DNA of 64,000 bases from Phymorhynchus buccinoides (GCA_017654935.2 CM065690.1:1545781-1609780), one strand, 5' to 3'. Numbered from the stretch's first letter, positions 10,414-23,121 are shown. Numbers and translations: made by a program. Notes: generated from the sequence alone by a model not told the origin.

Positions 10414-11260
10414 CAGAGAACTACAGATGCCATGCTGGTTGTGGCTCTGAAATCCCATAATATTGAACTACAGAGCAGGCTTGAACCGCCGAGTCTTGTG
10501 CTGGTTTTGTTGTTGTGGGGTCTGGGTTGGAAGAAAGGAGTGTGTGTGTGTTTGTTATCAACAGGAGATGAGCTATGTTCGATATTGTTCATTTGAATTC
10601 CTAAATAAATTGTTGAGATGTGGGTGTGGAATAGAGGCTAAAAGTGTATTTCCACTTATATGAACATTTTTGCTCCTTCAGCTTTTTCCCCCCCATGGTT
10701 GTGAGAGAGAGAGAGAGAGAGAGAGAGCTCAATAAAATGTGTTCGGTGTTGATAATTGCCTCGTGAAGTCAAAGTGAACTCTAAAACATTGACTGCGTCT
10801 CGTCTCCTTAAAAGCCTACTCTCGGTGGTCTATACGAGGCGGGGGTGTGTGTGTTGTGATAAACTTGCTATAGATTACACAAACTGTGTGGCCGGCTGAC
10901 CTGCATGTTAGTATACTTTGACATATAACATAGATTCTTACACAAGCCTTGAAAAATGCGAAAACAATGAAAACGTGTGATGGTAAGATTAATGTGACAA
11001 ATCATGTGGCCCTTCCAGAGACTTGGCTAGCTGGTGTCCGTAGGTACAACTGTGGGTGGGGATTGTTTTCCTTTTCCTTTTTATTTTCCTGCGCACGTTG
11101 ATTATGAAGGACTAGGAAACCATAATAACGAAATATCAACTGTAGTTAGCGACGGGGGGGAAAACAAGGTTAGTTAAACCGCTGTATCAGTGTATGTGAT
11201 ATTAATTATTTTTTTAATTGTAAAAATGGATGGATGGAGAAAGGTGACAGAATTACCATA
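10414..11260. other. Intronic sequence without recognised gene
   Basis: Contains a short (GA)n at 10698-10727. Nothing else recognised. Confidence 0.6.
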
Positions 11261-11443
11261 AGGCCGGGTTCACATTAGATGCGTAAGTTCCGTATGGAAA
11301 ACCCTAAATAAGTGGAAGAAAGGAGGATAAAAGTTTACGCATATAGGGGAAATTCGGACCTGTGCGCAAATCTTTTCCCTTCTTTGTTTGACTTATTTAT
11401 GGATTGCGCAGGGGTCTCCGCATGGAATGTGTGTACACGGCCT
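11261..11443. mobile_element. Palindromic MITE, 183 bp
   Basis: Left AGGCCGGGTTCACATTAGAT and right CATGGAATGTGTGTACACGG-CCT form imperfect inverted repeats (complement AGGCCGTGTACACACATTCC). The internal halves are also partly complementary (AAATAAGTGGAAG versus the CTTTGTTTGACTTATTT region). No coding. Confidence 0.6.
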
Positions 11444-13089
11444 AACTGTCTCACTCGGTGAAAGTAGCTTGAAGTTTAAGGACAGTTTTCCATTGTGAGT
11501 TGTTTGCTGTGCTAAGCAAATTACAATACTTAACTATGCAGTAACCGACTTTGCTATGCAGTAGAATCACTGAATGTGGTTTAGCTCAATAGAATGCACA
11601 CACAGTCAATGCAACGCATACACTACAGTACATGCGACAACACAACCACCAGTGTATGAATTCAACTCCACCAAAATCTGACCCTAAGCCTTTCCATGTT
11701 GAATCAGGAACAACTCCCTTACATAAATAAAAATTTATACAGCAAATTTGTACGACTGGAAAAGGCAATTAAAAAATAAAGTGTTAACTGTCTTAAAATT
11801 GGGTCAGGAAGAGAGGGGAGGGGGGGGGGGGGGGGGACACTCACTGATGAATAGAGATAATGGATCTGTGCCTATTTACATTTTCCATCATTCTGTCTTC
11901 AATCTGTTTCTTTTCTGTGTCTTCCTGTGTATCGTCGATGAAATTCACAACTCCTTGTATCTCGATTTGGGTAGTTTTGAGTAAAACGAAAAACTTTAAA
12001 AAAAATTAACCTCGTTTACCACAATTGAACATGTTCGAAGACATTGCAAGTTTAGTCCTGAATTTTTTTACCATTAGTTTTAATGATTTTAGATATATGG
12101 AAAAAATACGAAGATACGAGATTTTTGTCCTTAAGTATCATCTGAATTTGGGACTTAAGAGTTTTTCTTCTATTTACACAACCTCATTGACCCCAGATAG
12201 AAAGTCATTAGAGATACGAGCTTTTGTTGGATTGCAGCGGGAAAAATTAAGAGAGCTGGCTATAACTCAAACCCTCCAAAAAATCGCTATACGAGGTTTG
12301 TGAATTTCACCGACAATATGCCTATGTCTGTCTCTTTCTCTCAGTAACATAGGGCAAATCTCTAAGAATATACTGTTTTTTGCAGTTGGTGCGAAGATGT
12401 TGATAAATTGGATGCGAGATCTTCTGTGAATTACGATTAATTTGAAATAGGCAAGACTGACTGAGCAGTGGCTCTAGTGATGAAGGGGATGAACGTCAAG
12501 TAAAGCTTTGGATTTTAATATGTCTGGCAACTGTTACTTCCACAGTATTCAAAGACGGCCCATTTTTATAAATAAATAAAAATAGTACTTTTGAATGAGA
12601 GAACAGTGTATGCTGATTTTTAGAATAGAAACCCGTAGAAATAAAACAGTGGTGTCTCTGTATTTTGGCTTGGAAGTTTGATCTAATTTGACGGTAGCCA
12701 GTATGAATGGTTGATCATCTTGACAGAATGATTACTCAGTTTGTGTGTGATCTCTTGAAAAACAAAAGCAAAAAAAAAAAGGGGGTGTTTTTTTCCGTGA
12801 ATGAAAAATGGTGCTTGGTTTGGAACAGACACATATGGGACATTTGTAAATACAAAGATGGTGGGAACAATACTGGAGGCAATGCCCGGGAGCAGTACAA
12901 CTCCCAGTAAAGTCTCAATTTTTGTTAACAATACAGATAGGTGTAGCAGTAACCACGCCTCGGATAAACCTTATCGGCTATGCGCCATCTTTTCCGTCAA
13001 CAAAATTGCAGCTTAAATAGGTTGGTGTGTGCATTAAGTTTGCTTGTGACACATGCAGTCAGACAGATGCATGTGAGGACAAGCATGAT

Positions 13090-13093
<4 letters not shown>
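11444..13093. other. Intronic sequence without recognised gene
   Basis: AT-rich; a G-run at 11819-11836 is the only notable tract. Open frames up to 92 codons show no family features. Confidence 0.6.

Positions 13094-13154
<61 letters not shown>
13094..13154. repeat. (CT)n(CA)n compound microsatellite
   Basis: CT run to 13120 followed by CA run. Confidence 0.95.
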
Positions 13155-13155
<1 letters not shown>

Positions 13156-13519
13156 GGGGACTTACAGGCATGCAAGCATGATTTTCCACTCTTCATCCAT
13201 GTTTTCGACATCTCTTCTGTTTTATTGAGAATAGGACAGATCAAGATGTTGTTTATTGGGGTCTGATGTGGTTGACAGTCAAAGCAACGTGACCAGTTCC
13301 TCCATAAACATACTAAAAATATGAAATCTTGAAATGTTTGTCACACGACAAACTGTCACAAAGAGATGCCCTTGGCTTGAGAATAAAAGCAACAAAAAGC
13401 TTAAAATTAAATATTAAAAAAAATAATATACTGTCATACATGTCCATAAGGTAGCAACCCATAAATTCAAACGTGTATTAAACACACGCACCATGCATCA
13501 CTAGTTCTGGTATTTTAAA

Positions 13520-13668
13520 ACACTCTGAAGTCGGATTGTGGCAGTCCACGTGGCAGGGTAATCAGAAACGGTCACACACGTAATGTTCTCAATCCCTAGT
13601 TGGTGCATTTGTACCATTGTGTTCAAGTGTTTCGGCTGTTGGGATGGTATTTAAGCCAGGGTGCGACA
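13520..13668. repeat. Dispersed repeat K, copy 1
   Basis: CGGTCACACACGTAATGTTC, TGGTGCATTTGTACCAT and GTTTCGGCTGTTGGGATG recur in order at 22140-22305, same orientation. Class unknown. Confidence 0.65.
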
Positions 13669-13877
13669 AGAAACAAAGCAAACACTTCTTCACTTGCACA
13701 CTCCGAAGTACCCAACAACACAGTTTATTTTTGTATTCATTAGCAGCAACACACCCACTCCTGGTAAAGGCAATCGCAGTTTCAGAGCAAGCAAACCACT
13801 TTTGAAAAAGTAAATGCAAAACATGCATTTATGCATCCATACCTGTGTGCACAGACATACATGCTTGTGTGTACACC

Positions 13878-13981
13878 TATACACATTCTCACACACACAC
13901 ACATGCACATACACATGCACACACACACACACAGTCACATACACACACACACATTCTCACACACATGCACACACATACACA

Positions 13982-14077
<96 letters not shown>

Positions 14078-14094
14078 TTCTCACACACACACAT

Positions 14095-14138
<44 letters not shown>

Positions 14139-14139
14139 T

Positions 14140-14172
<33 letters not shown>

Positions 14173-14282
14173 TCTCTCACACACGCACACATTCTCACAC
14201 ACACATTCACACACTCACTCACACACACACATACACACACTCACACACACACACACACACTACAAGCACATGCACACTCTCT
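13878..14282. repeat. Compound (CA)n/(CT)n microsatellite block
   Basis: Alternating CA-rich and CT-rich tracts; all three + frames are open only because of the repeat. Confidence 0.97.
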
Positions 14283-14663
14283 CTTTCGAAGAGTTGAACA
14301 CATTAAAGAAGCATTGGTTTAATTTTTCTATCAAACAAATGTCATTTCAGGCCTCATGGATAGTAATCCAATAGGAATTGTTCAGAAATAATTAAGGGGA
14401 GTAATTTCATGGTTTCAAGCTTCAATGCCATTGTTGCTATGGTATTTGACAGAGTAATGTAGGTAAATAACTATAAATTTCACGAAGTGCTCTCCCCTAT
14501 TTTTTTCCGAAAATCGTCTATTGACCTGCTCTAGTCATAGCCTTGTTCAAGCTGACCATGTATGTGCGTGTGTGTGTGCGGTTTTCTTCCAGAAAATCGA
14601 TCTAATGCAAAGCGTGTATAAAGAGTGGTTTTGTGACTGCAAAAAGTGAAGTCTAAGAGAAGT

Positions 14664-14880
14664 TTAACCCCTTGACGGCCATATAATGTATCACGTACTG
14701 ACGATGACATCATCGGATGAAGAGGAATAACTCTGATATTCTGGTTTTCGCTCTTACGCAGTGAAGAGAGTGATATCTTCCCGGACCATTTTGACAGATT
14801 GGCTCTATCAGTTTCTTTTTCATGTCACGATTTGTACAATGATTTTGTTCTTTAATGTTCTCTGGCAGTCAAGGGGTTAA
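14664..14880. mobile_element. piggyBac-like MITE, TTAA target duplication
   Basis: TTAA flanks (14664-14667, 14877-14880) enclose CCCCTTGACGGCCA at the left and TGGCAGTCAAGGGG at the right, a 14-bp inverted repeat with one mismatch. A TTAA site followed by CCC is typical of piggyBac transposons. 217 bp including both TTAA, no coding. Confidence 0.82.
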
Positions 14881-17800
14881 CTTGTCGAATAATGCGTGGA
14901 AACATAAGACTACCTTGTTGAAGCTGTCACGAGAATTGGACCGGTACGTAGGTTGTTTTCCCCCCCTTTTTTTATAACCATTATGACGGTAAATGAGAGG
15001 TGTGTGCGTTGTGTGATAATATTGCATTTTATCTACCTTGTGTGGGCGAAATGGGACGGGAGCAGAGGTGGACAGTTGTGTTGCCAAGTCGGGGGGTCAC
15101 ATGATATAGACGTATGTTGTGTAATAATAACGATATTGATGATGACGCGTGATACTTGATACGTTCGTTTTTGAGACTTTGTGCGTGTTGAAAATAACAC
15201 TAGTAGTACAGTACTACATGCGTGGTGATCATTCGTTGTGATATCTTTTTTGAAGTGTGAATTTTGTGAAGCATTCAATATACCTTCAGCATTATCTTGG
15301 CACTTTATTTAGTCCTCATTATTTAATAAAAAACCTGTACATATTTTTGGTTATATATAATATTTTTTGCAATGATGATCTAAAGAAAACAAATCAGTTG
15401 CGCTTGCAGAGGATGGCTAGGTACAAATGGCAGAGGCATGGTTTTTATGGATGGCTCCTTGATGAATTGTGTTTCATTGGGGGGTGACTGGGCAGCTGTA
15501 TTAAAGTTGTGACGCTTGACGCTCATACTCAACTTGTGTGCGCAGGAATACTCTATGATTGCATTAACCCTATGGTCCCCACCACTGACTGAGAAATCCT
15601 AAGCTGTGTGAGAAACGTGCAGCAAACTGATGGATGATATAAATGATGCTGAAGCAGAGAAAAACAAATGATGATTTTAGGAGAACAAAGAAAAAACATG
15701 GGAGCCCCAGGATTAAAATGACTCCTAGTTATGTTGATTTAAATTACTCCGATCGTGACGTCATGGCAGAAACAAGCTAAACTTATTGATTCACAACGGG
15801 GAATTTCAGCTGTGGAGAGAAACAGGGAGTGTTGTTTGTGTATTGGAGTGGAAGGACAGTCCTACACACAGTGAGGCTTCACCTGGACTGTGGCTTGGAC
15901 ACCATTTGTCTTCTATCTATCACTTGGCAGATGCTGTTTTTATTTGGGGTCAGTCCCCCCCTGTCGCATACTAATTGCAATTTTTCTGAGTACTTTTTTC
16001 CTTTTGTTATTGTGTCTCTGGGGAGTCGTTTCACTTGTGGGTTGGCTTTTTGTCTCTCCTGTCTTTCTCTGCAGTTTTCGGTAAGGATTACACAATGCAC
16101 ATGCGCAGATTGTTCAACTTTCACATCGCAACGATTTTGAATTATAAAAAAACCCTCACAAATCACTCCAGACATACACACAAACAACCCCTTCCTAAAC
16201 AAAAGAAGAAATGAAAAAAGATTACGTGTTTTTACTTCAGGTTTAGACATAGGGAAGTGGTAGATCAGACTTTTTTTTATATATAGACTTTATATAGGAA
16301 AAACTCTCCACCGATTGTTTTCCCCACAACAAGCCACTACAAAAGTAAAGTCAGAGGCAAAATTGTGGTCTAAGGGAGCGAAGCTAGTTTAGAAGTGACC
16401 AAGGTATGGTGTGCACATACATGACACAGATTTACTTTCATTGAAGCAAATGGATAAAATTGACAGCTATCTATTAATTCCGGACATATATATGGCCAGA
16501 ACGACTTGAACGAGCATGCAGACACTCTTGCACACACACATATGTACACACTAACACATACGTACGTACGCACTGACACGTAACAGAGAGAGAGGGGGTG
16601 GGCCCACCAAGGACATGCACAAAATCATGTCTTTTTTGACATCCCCCAAAGTACTGAGGGTGGATAACAGAACCTGATCACTGCCTTTAAACTTTATCCG
16701 CAAGTGTTCTACATTCTACAAAGTCGAAGAGGCAAGTGTGGCGGTGAAAAAGACTCGACTTGCCAGAGAAGAGGAGTGGATTATGACCATGAACTTTGGG
16801 GTGATTGTGATTGTGAATGGGTAGAAGCGAAAATGTCAAAACAGCAGTGATTTAAAGCCTGAAACTGACAGTGTGTAGCGACTGAGAAATGGAGCATTGA
16901 AAAGTGGCTCTGTGTGTGTGTCAGTAAGTTTGCTTTGCTGATTGTGGATAGTTCCACTGTATCAAGCTGAATCTGACTCAAGAGGCAGAATTAGTTTTTC
17001 ACTCTCTTTTCTCTCACCAATTGTCTATTGCCACTATTGTCTATTGCTGTTTCAAGTTTTTGTTTATTCTGCCTGTCCTTTTCTTTCTCTGTCTCTATCT
17101 CTCTCTCTCTCACTCTCTTTGCATTTATGTACTCTTGCCTCAAACTAGCCTCATTCCCACCACCACAAATATCCTTTTTTATTATTTCCAAGAATAAAAT
17201 GGCCAAGCGTTATTATTTGTTGTTTTCAATCGTTACATTGCCATGTTTGTTGTGTCACTTCAGTGTTAACTTAAAAGTGAGAGAAAATGAACAAATATTA
17301 GCTTTTGAATGAGCCAGAGACTTTTTATGAAGCTCTGTTTTTTAAGCTCCGTCGTGACATTCTGTTGACATTGTTGACATTCTCAGTCCCTTTGCGTTGT
17401 CTGTTAAGTAGAGAGAAAAGAAAAGGAAGAGAAAAAAACCGGTTAAGAATCAAATCAGCACTAAGGAAGAAGCCCAAATAGTTCAGTGTCAAGGGACATT
17501 TTAATTACAAAAATATTATAAGTGTGTGGGGTTAAGTCAGATATCGGTAACGTGTTACACACTGACTAACCTGATAAATTAATGCTCAGACTGATGTGTG
17601 TAGTAATGCTCAAACACTTACATAGATACACTGTAGCAAGAATATGGGGGCATGCACTTACACACACGCATGCATGCACACACGCATGCATGCTGAATAA
17701 TGTGTTATATGTTGTACTAGACGAAATCTAGTATGCAACCGAATATTTAAGCTTTGGAAAAAGTGTAAATCATCATCATCATCATCATCATCATTATTTC

Positions 17801-17969
17801 ATTCTCCAAGTCTCACAGTGTCAGTCACTGCAGATACAGTACTGTGTGCTCCGAAGTGAGAAAGAGAGAGAGAGAGATCTAACTGCTTTGATCATTCCTT
17901 TAAAAAAAAAAAAAAAAGTAATACTGCAGCTGTCTCTTTGCCAGAGATGATTGTTGAGAGTTCCAACAC
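14881..17969. other. Intronic sequence without recognised gene
   Basis: Includes an (ATC)n tract near 17768-17795, a CT stretch near 17090-17120 and a poly-A run near 17900. No coding or transposon signature recognised. Confidence 0.6.
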
Positions 17970-18526
17970 TTATGGGTAGTGCATGAATGCGTGAACACAC
18001 TTGACGGAAGAAAGCTCAAAGAAATAGTCCTGACTTACGGGTAGTGCACTTGACGGAAGAAAGCTCAAAGAAATAGTCCTGACTTACGGGTAGTGCATGA
18101 ATGCGTGAACACACTTGACGGAAGAAAGCTCAAAGAAATAGTCCTGACTTACGGGTAGTGCATGAATGCGTGAACACACTTGACGGAAGAAAGCTCAAAG
18201 AAATAGTCCTGACTTACGGGTAGTGCATGAATGCGTGAACACACTTGACGGAAGAAAGCTCAAAGAAATAGTCCTGACTTACGGGTAGTGCATGAATGCG
18301 TGAACACACTTGACGGAAGAAAGCTCAAAGAAATAGTCCTGACTTACGGGTAGTGCATGAATGCGTGAACACACTTGACGGAAGAAAGCTCAAAGAAATA
18401 GTCCTGACTTACGGGTAGTGCATGAATGCGTGAACACACTTGACGGAAGAAAGCTCAAAGAAATAGTCCTTGCATGAATGCGTGAACACACTTGACGGAA
18501 GAAAGCTCAAAGAAATAGTCCTGACT
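17970..18526. repeat. 65-bp minisatellite, ~8 copies
   Basis: Unit parts: TTGACGGAAGAAAGCTCAAA, GAAATAGTCCTGACTTACGG, GTAGTGCATGAATGCGTGAA. Copies are almost identical; the first and last are partly deleted. Confidence 0.96.
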
Positions 18527-19250
18527 TTTTTTATCATCTTTTTGGGTTAGTTCTGATGGTTAATTTTGTTATAATGCTGATGGTTGATTTTTTGTATTAC
18601 ATTTACAGTATGCTGATTAAGAATTAGGTGTTTTGGGGGTGTGTTTTTTGCCTTGTGCTTTAGTTTGTGTGACACATCTGCTGTTAGTCTGCTCAGTCCA
18701 ACAAGGGATACACCTGCAGAAGAATGACATCATTAAAAGCCATGCCTCTGCTTGTCGTTACACTCAACATTAATGAAATGAAACTTTGAGCTTCTGTCAA
18801 AATCGCCAAAAGTAAGGAAAAGCTGTTTCGACTTTTTCGTGTTGTTTTATGCGCCATGATAATGCTGTGAGGTTGGTAGTAGTTCACATGAAACATGTAT
18901 GTCCCTTACCGTTGTATTAAAGCACGGCATTATGCTGTCTAAAACAGTTGTATTTCCCTCAGTCAGTGCTGCAGTGTGTGAGCCAGTTGTCTAATGCAGA
19001 ACCTTTTCTTTTCCCTGCTGTGCCCCCGCCGTGTTCCTGCCGCCGTCGACTGTGTCTGCCCCTGTGATCCTGACCTGCCTTCGCTGATTGCTGACCGTGT
19101 GTCGATCAAAAAACCACACCCCAAACCCTGAACTCAACCCTGACCTGACTCAATTTGGGGGGCGATAAAAAAAACCCCACCAAAAATGAACTGTACGCAA
19201 CCTTTCCCCCCCTTGTCCCTGAAAACCCTGTCGGGTCCGTCCCAAAACAG

Positions 19251-19549
19251 AAGCCCGGGGGTGGCCAGTTTGAGCCGGGGTTTGGCAACCGCATGGGGGG
19301 TCCCGGGGGCAACCAGGGGGGTCCCATGGGGGGAGGCGGCGGGGGGATGATGGGTGGTGGTGGGGGGGGGCCAAGGGTCCGGTGCCCCTGTTCCCCCACC
19401 TGTCCGCCATGAATCGCGGTGGTGGGAGTGGGGGTGGGGCGGGGGGGGGTGATCGCGGGGGGGTGATGGACCAGCGTGGAGGTCGCAGGGAGGCCCCCCC
19501 CCCGAGCCGGGAGGAGATGGAGGACAGCAAGAGGATGAGGAGGTTCTGA
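19251..19549 (+). CDS. DBHS-type gene, C-terminal exon (frame break in G-run)
   Basis: In phase 0 after CCCAAAACAG the exon reads KPGGGQFEPGFGNRMGGPGG and NQGGPMGGGGGGMMGG, continuing the Gly-rich tail. The frame leading to the stop is different. From about 19370 it reads KGPVPLFPHLSAMNRGGG, then DRGGVMDQRGGRREAPPPSR and EEMEDSKRMRRF, with TGA at 19547-19549. The basic-aromatic end resembles the KRxRx(F/Y) terminus of DBHS proteins. The change lies in the long G-tracts at 19330-19370, where one missing or two extra bases (assembly error or real indel) would explain it. Otherwise the first frame stops after GGPRVRCPCSPTCPP at 19412. The start is uncertain because the acceptor is weak. Confidence 0.6.
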
Positions 19550-19784
19550 GCGGAGCCCCCGGCACCCCCGGGGAGAGGAGGAGTATCTGTGGGGTCCACC
19601 AGCAACAGCAGCAACACTTGGAGCAGGGAGGGCAGTCCACAAACTGTTTCTCATCTGGCAAAAGACTCGCTTATTTCTGCCGAAAAAGGACAAGTGACTT
19701 TCATGAGTAATGGGGGGTTTCTTCGTGAAAATGCTTGAGGGGGGAGTGGAGGGGGGGGGGGGGGTGAGTGGGGGGGGGGGGGGG

Positions 19785-20105
19785 GCTAAGATAATAGATA
19801 TACCAATTGTGAGAGTTGAGTGTTCGCTTTCAGATAGATCTGTGTGATCTGTTGACGAAGGCAAGTAAGAGACTTTTGAGACATTAGCAATGCAGCTAGG
19901 AGGCTGTTATTAGTTTTACTGCTTTGGTGGTGGGGGGGGAAGGGTGTGTGTGCAAAGTAAGATAATAGATTACCAGTAATAAGAGTTGGGTTTGTTCGCT
20001 TTCAGATAGATCTGTGTCATCTTGACTTTAGACGAAGGCAAAGAAGAGACTTTTGAGACATCAGCAATGCAGCTAGGAGGCTGTTATTAGTTTTACTGCT
20101 TCGCT
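19785..20105. repeat. ~150-bp direct duplication
   Basis: AAGATAATAGAT, TTCGCTTTCAGATAGATCTG and CAGCTAGGAGGCTGTTATTA occur in the same order at 19785-19925 and 19960-20102. Both lie downstream of the DBHS-type stop codon, possibly in its 3' UTR. Confidence 0.85.
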
Positions 20106-20194
20106 GATTTCCACAAAATGTTGCGTGACACTTACATGATTTAGGTATTAGGTATTTTATGATCACATAGGCGTCTGTGAAATTCGGGTTACTC

Positions 20195-20381
20195 CCACCT
20201 GGAGAGCGCGTCGCAACCAGAGGTGCGCCACCCATATTTGTTTTTTGCATGCGATTTTTGTGTGACTGACGAGGAAGGAAATGGGGGGGGGGGGGGGGGG
20301 GGGGGAGTGGGGGGGAAATTTTGACCAAATAACAACTTTTTTGTTGCCACTGGGTTTAACGTTTGCTAAGTGCATGGGCAC

Positions 20382-20415
<34 letters not shown>

Positions 20416-20527
20416 CATATAAGGCCTAGTGCAAAGTGAGAGGGGAAAATCCCCCTGTACCCAGGTTCGAACTCGGGTTTACTTGACACGAAACGAACGC
20501 GTTACCACTGTGCCACTCTACACCTGG
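20195..20527 (-). mobile_element. tRNA-derived SINE
   Basis: On the minus strand the head reads GTAGAGTGGCACAGTGGTAA (A-box) and, after a normal spacing, CCCGAGTTCGAACCTGGGTA (B-box), the internal Pol III promoter of a tRNA. The body then contains CTTTCGGATGAGACGATAAA and CCGAGGTCCTGTGTG, followed by a tail ending near GACGCGCTCTCC. A poly-C/G expansion (20281-20306 on +) interrupts the body. This architecture matches tRNA-headed SINEs common in molluscs. Confidence 0.72.
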
Positions 20528-20895
20528 TTTAGGGGGAAAGAGAATACTTTGCAGCACAAGAAGAAAGAGAAGTGTCAACGGATGTTGGAAAGGGGTGGGA
20601 TGGGTGTGGGTGTAATCACTTTCAGAGGACACGTTCAGAGAGAAAGAACATCGCTTGATTCATTCTAGTTCGGCTAGCAGACTGGTGGATCGATGAGATC
20701 TGGTGTCAAGTTTGTCCAACTTTACACAAACTCTTGTGTAGAGTTGTGATGTAACTCGGTTGCTGTTGTGGTTTCATATCTCACAATGACATTAGCATGG
20801 TCACTGTCATCTGACAGATTTTATTCCCCATAATGGTTTTCCACTGGGGACTGTGGGGTATGCGTTGTGTAGGTTGGTAGACATACGCTGCTTTA

Positions 20896-20985
20896 TAGCA
20901 GTGCTGTCCAGAGTGTCAAAGACGTTAGTCTATGTAGCAGTGCTGTCCAGAGTGTCAAAGACGTTAGTCTATGTAGCAGTGCTAA
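20896..20985. repeat. 39-bp tandem duplication
   Basis: TAGCAGTGCTGTCCAGAGTG plus TCAAAGACGTTAGTCTATG occurs twice, with a third partial copy. Confidence 0.85.
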
Positions 20986-21035
20986 AAGTCTCTAGTCTCT
21001 AAAATGACTCTGCTTTCTTAGTTCTTCATTCACAG

Positions 21036-21255
21036 ATTGGATTCAGTGTAGAGGGGATTCAGTGTAGAGGGGATTCAGTGTAGAGGGGATTCAGTGTAGA
21101 GGGGAAGTATTGTCGTTTGCTCTTTTGTTTGGTTGCTGTTTTCTTGTGATTGTATGTTGATGTTGATATTGATAAAGGCGCATTCGCCGAAATATCCAGT
21201 TGTTTTGTCGTGTGTCTTGTGAATAAAAATAACGTCACCTTACACTTGTTGTTTT
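21036..21255 (+). mobile_element. Short retroelement-like repeat C, copy 1
   Basis: TTGCTGTTTTCTTGT, AAAGGCGCATTCGCCGAAAT, ATCCAGTTGTTTTGTCGTGT and CTTGTGAATAAAAATAACGT match, in the opposite orientation, the 193-bp insertion at 45336-45528. Here the first 17 bp (GATTCAGTGTAGAGGGG) are amplified four times (21040-21103). Confidence 0.75.
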
Positions 21256-21289
21256 GGTAGTCACAGAGACTTATCTCTGTGAAACTCTG

Positions 21290-21350
21290 GCTGCTCTCCC
21301 TCACGGAGAGCGCGTCGCCGCAAGTGCAGCGCCTACCCAATTTTTAAATA
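21290..21350. mobile_element. SINE tail fragment
   Basis: CTCTCCCTCACGGAGAGCGC, GTCGCCGCAAGTGCAGCGCC, then ACCCAATTTT resembles the GGAGAGCGCGTCGC tail end of the SINE at 20195. Confidence 0.5.
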
Positions 21351-21353
21351 AAA

Positions 21354-22130
21354 TTGGGGGGTCAGGGTGAGGAGGGGGTGTGAGCACACTTAGAAAACCT
21401 AGCTATCAATTAGGCCATACCAGGTAGCAGGATTTCTCCCTGCTCTTACCGACTTGTTTTGTGCTTGTTTGTTTGTTGTACTTTCTGCAATTCTGGTTTG
21501 TTACTATTACATGTAAACGGTAGGTTTGGGGGTAGTTGGTGCATCAGGTCTACTTAGGCTCTAGGTTACTGATTAATTAGTCAAGTCATACAGGTGATCA
21601 CTGCGCTACATAGAAAGCGGGTAGCGGGCTATTGAATCAGTACTACATTTAAAGCTAGTCGGCGTGAGTCTGTGGTTGTCGGGAGAGAAATGTCCCAAAA
21701 GTGTTGAAGGACTCCTTCCATCTTTTCCACTGTTCCAGTGTGCTGTTATGTTTGGGGTGGTGGGGGGGTCTGTAATTTAAAATGCCGGAGTGAAATGTTT
21801 TCACTGTCACTGTCAGTAAAGAGGACCCCCCCCCTTCATTTTCATTATTTCTTGTTGTCATGTTTGTTTGCTGTCCTGTTGATGTTTGTCCTTCTATACA
21901 TGTGTTATGTGTATTAAATGTACTAATATATCCCTCGGTTGCCATGTCTTTTCATCCGTACACATGGAAATTGTCCTCACGTTTTTTTAAAACAACTCCT
22001 CGCCTTGGCTTAGTTAAGCTGTGTCAGATCAATTGACATAGGCTAGAACACCAAGGCTACATCAAAATGATGTTATGCTCTGCATAGTTATGCAAGGATT
22101 GTCTTTAGCCTGGACAAGCTCCTAGCATAA
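21354..22130. other. No recognised feature
   Basis: Unremarkable sequence; open frames lack family features. Confidence 0.6.
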
Positions 22131-22134
22131 CATC

Positions 22135-22305
22135 GTCGGTCTCCGAAATCTTCGGAGTGCGGCTGCCCACATGGAGTAATCAAAAACGGTCACACACACA
22201 TAACGTTCTCATCCCTAGCTGGTGCATTTGTACCATAGTGTTCAATTGCTTCGGCTGTTGGGATGATCCCTGGAGTCTTTTAGCCAGGGTGTGACAGCAA
22301 CAACC
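22135..22305. repeat. Dispersed repeat K, copy 2
   Basis: Same ordered blocks as 13520-13668, including CTGGTGCATTTGTACCAT and CTTCGGCTGTTGGGATGA, plus an extra CTGGAGTCTTTTAGCCAGGG segment. Confidence 0.65.
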
Positions 22306-22555
22306 CCTATCTTGTTTTGGGAGCCTATCTTTATTGTTCCGTGTGTTCAAAGCTGCTAGGCCAATGGTATCCTGAGAACACGACAGGTTTTTCAGATGTT
22401 TCTAAAAGCACCCAAGCATTTGATTGCTTCTGAAAAGTTGTGATCATCGTTGATATTATCGTGATTTGTTTTAGTCGTTTAATCTGACACAATTTCATAG
22501 GTTCTATAACTGGGTAACTTGACTTCAGACGGCTTTTATGATTCACAGAGTTGTG

Positions 22556-23121
22556 TACCGTATTTTTCGGACCATTAGGCGCTGCTGTGTATAAGGCGAA
22601 TAGGGCAATTTTCAAGACAAATCTGAAAAAATTAGCAAAAGGCGCCCGCGTTTATAAGGCACCTCGCAAAAGAAAGTCAAACTTTGAAGCCCGTACGCGT
22701 CCTTTAAGCGCTTACCGACCGCCATTTTCTGCTGTCATAAACAAGAGTTGGCTCCCCTTTCAAATAATCAACCCGTTTGTGCGACTTCCTGTTGTTGTGT
22801 TTGGACTTTTCTTCGCGAAAACTGATAGAATTATGGCATTTTAAGCTCTACAACGATGCTTTTTACACCCAATGAAGGGTTATGGCATCTGTTGGACAGT
22901 ATCTCGGATGATAATAGGGGTTTTGAAGCATTTTAACGTATTTGTCGTATCGGAGACTCGTGACCACTTTTGATGTCTGACTCACAGTAGACTGTACTTA
23001 ACACGGCAATCGTTGCCTCTCTTTTCATGATTTTGTTCACTAATAGGGCGCCCTCGTTTATTTGGCAGACAGCCAGTCAAAATTGGATATCGCCTTATTA
23101 TATAACCCGAAAATGACGGTA
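22556..23121. mobile_element. Palindromic TIR element, TACCGTATTTTTCGG family, long copy
   Basis: The left end TACCGTATTTTTCGGACCAT and the right end TATAACCCGAAAATGACGGTA are inverted repeats, followed inward by GGCGC/CGCCTTAT blocks. The 566-bp length is about three times the short copies at 50203 and 55134. The open frame at 22551-22844 has no recognisable domain. Confidence 0.7.

Noticed and set aside
13814..14374. HTHTHT/SLSLSL open frames
   Set aside because: Microsatellite translation; same for frames at 7035-7341, 25334-25679, 26011-26335, 57567-57840 and 62178-63283.
19106..19864. Proline-rich minus-strand frames
   Set aside because: Antisense of the Gly-rich DBHS exon and poly-G tracts.
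22551..22844. Lys/Arg-rich 97-codon frame
   Set aside because: Begins in the terminal repeat of a palindromic MITE and has no domain features; not supported as a gene.
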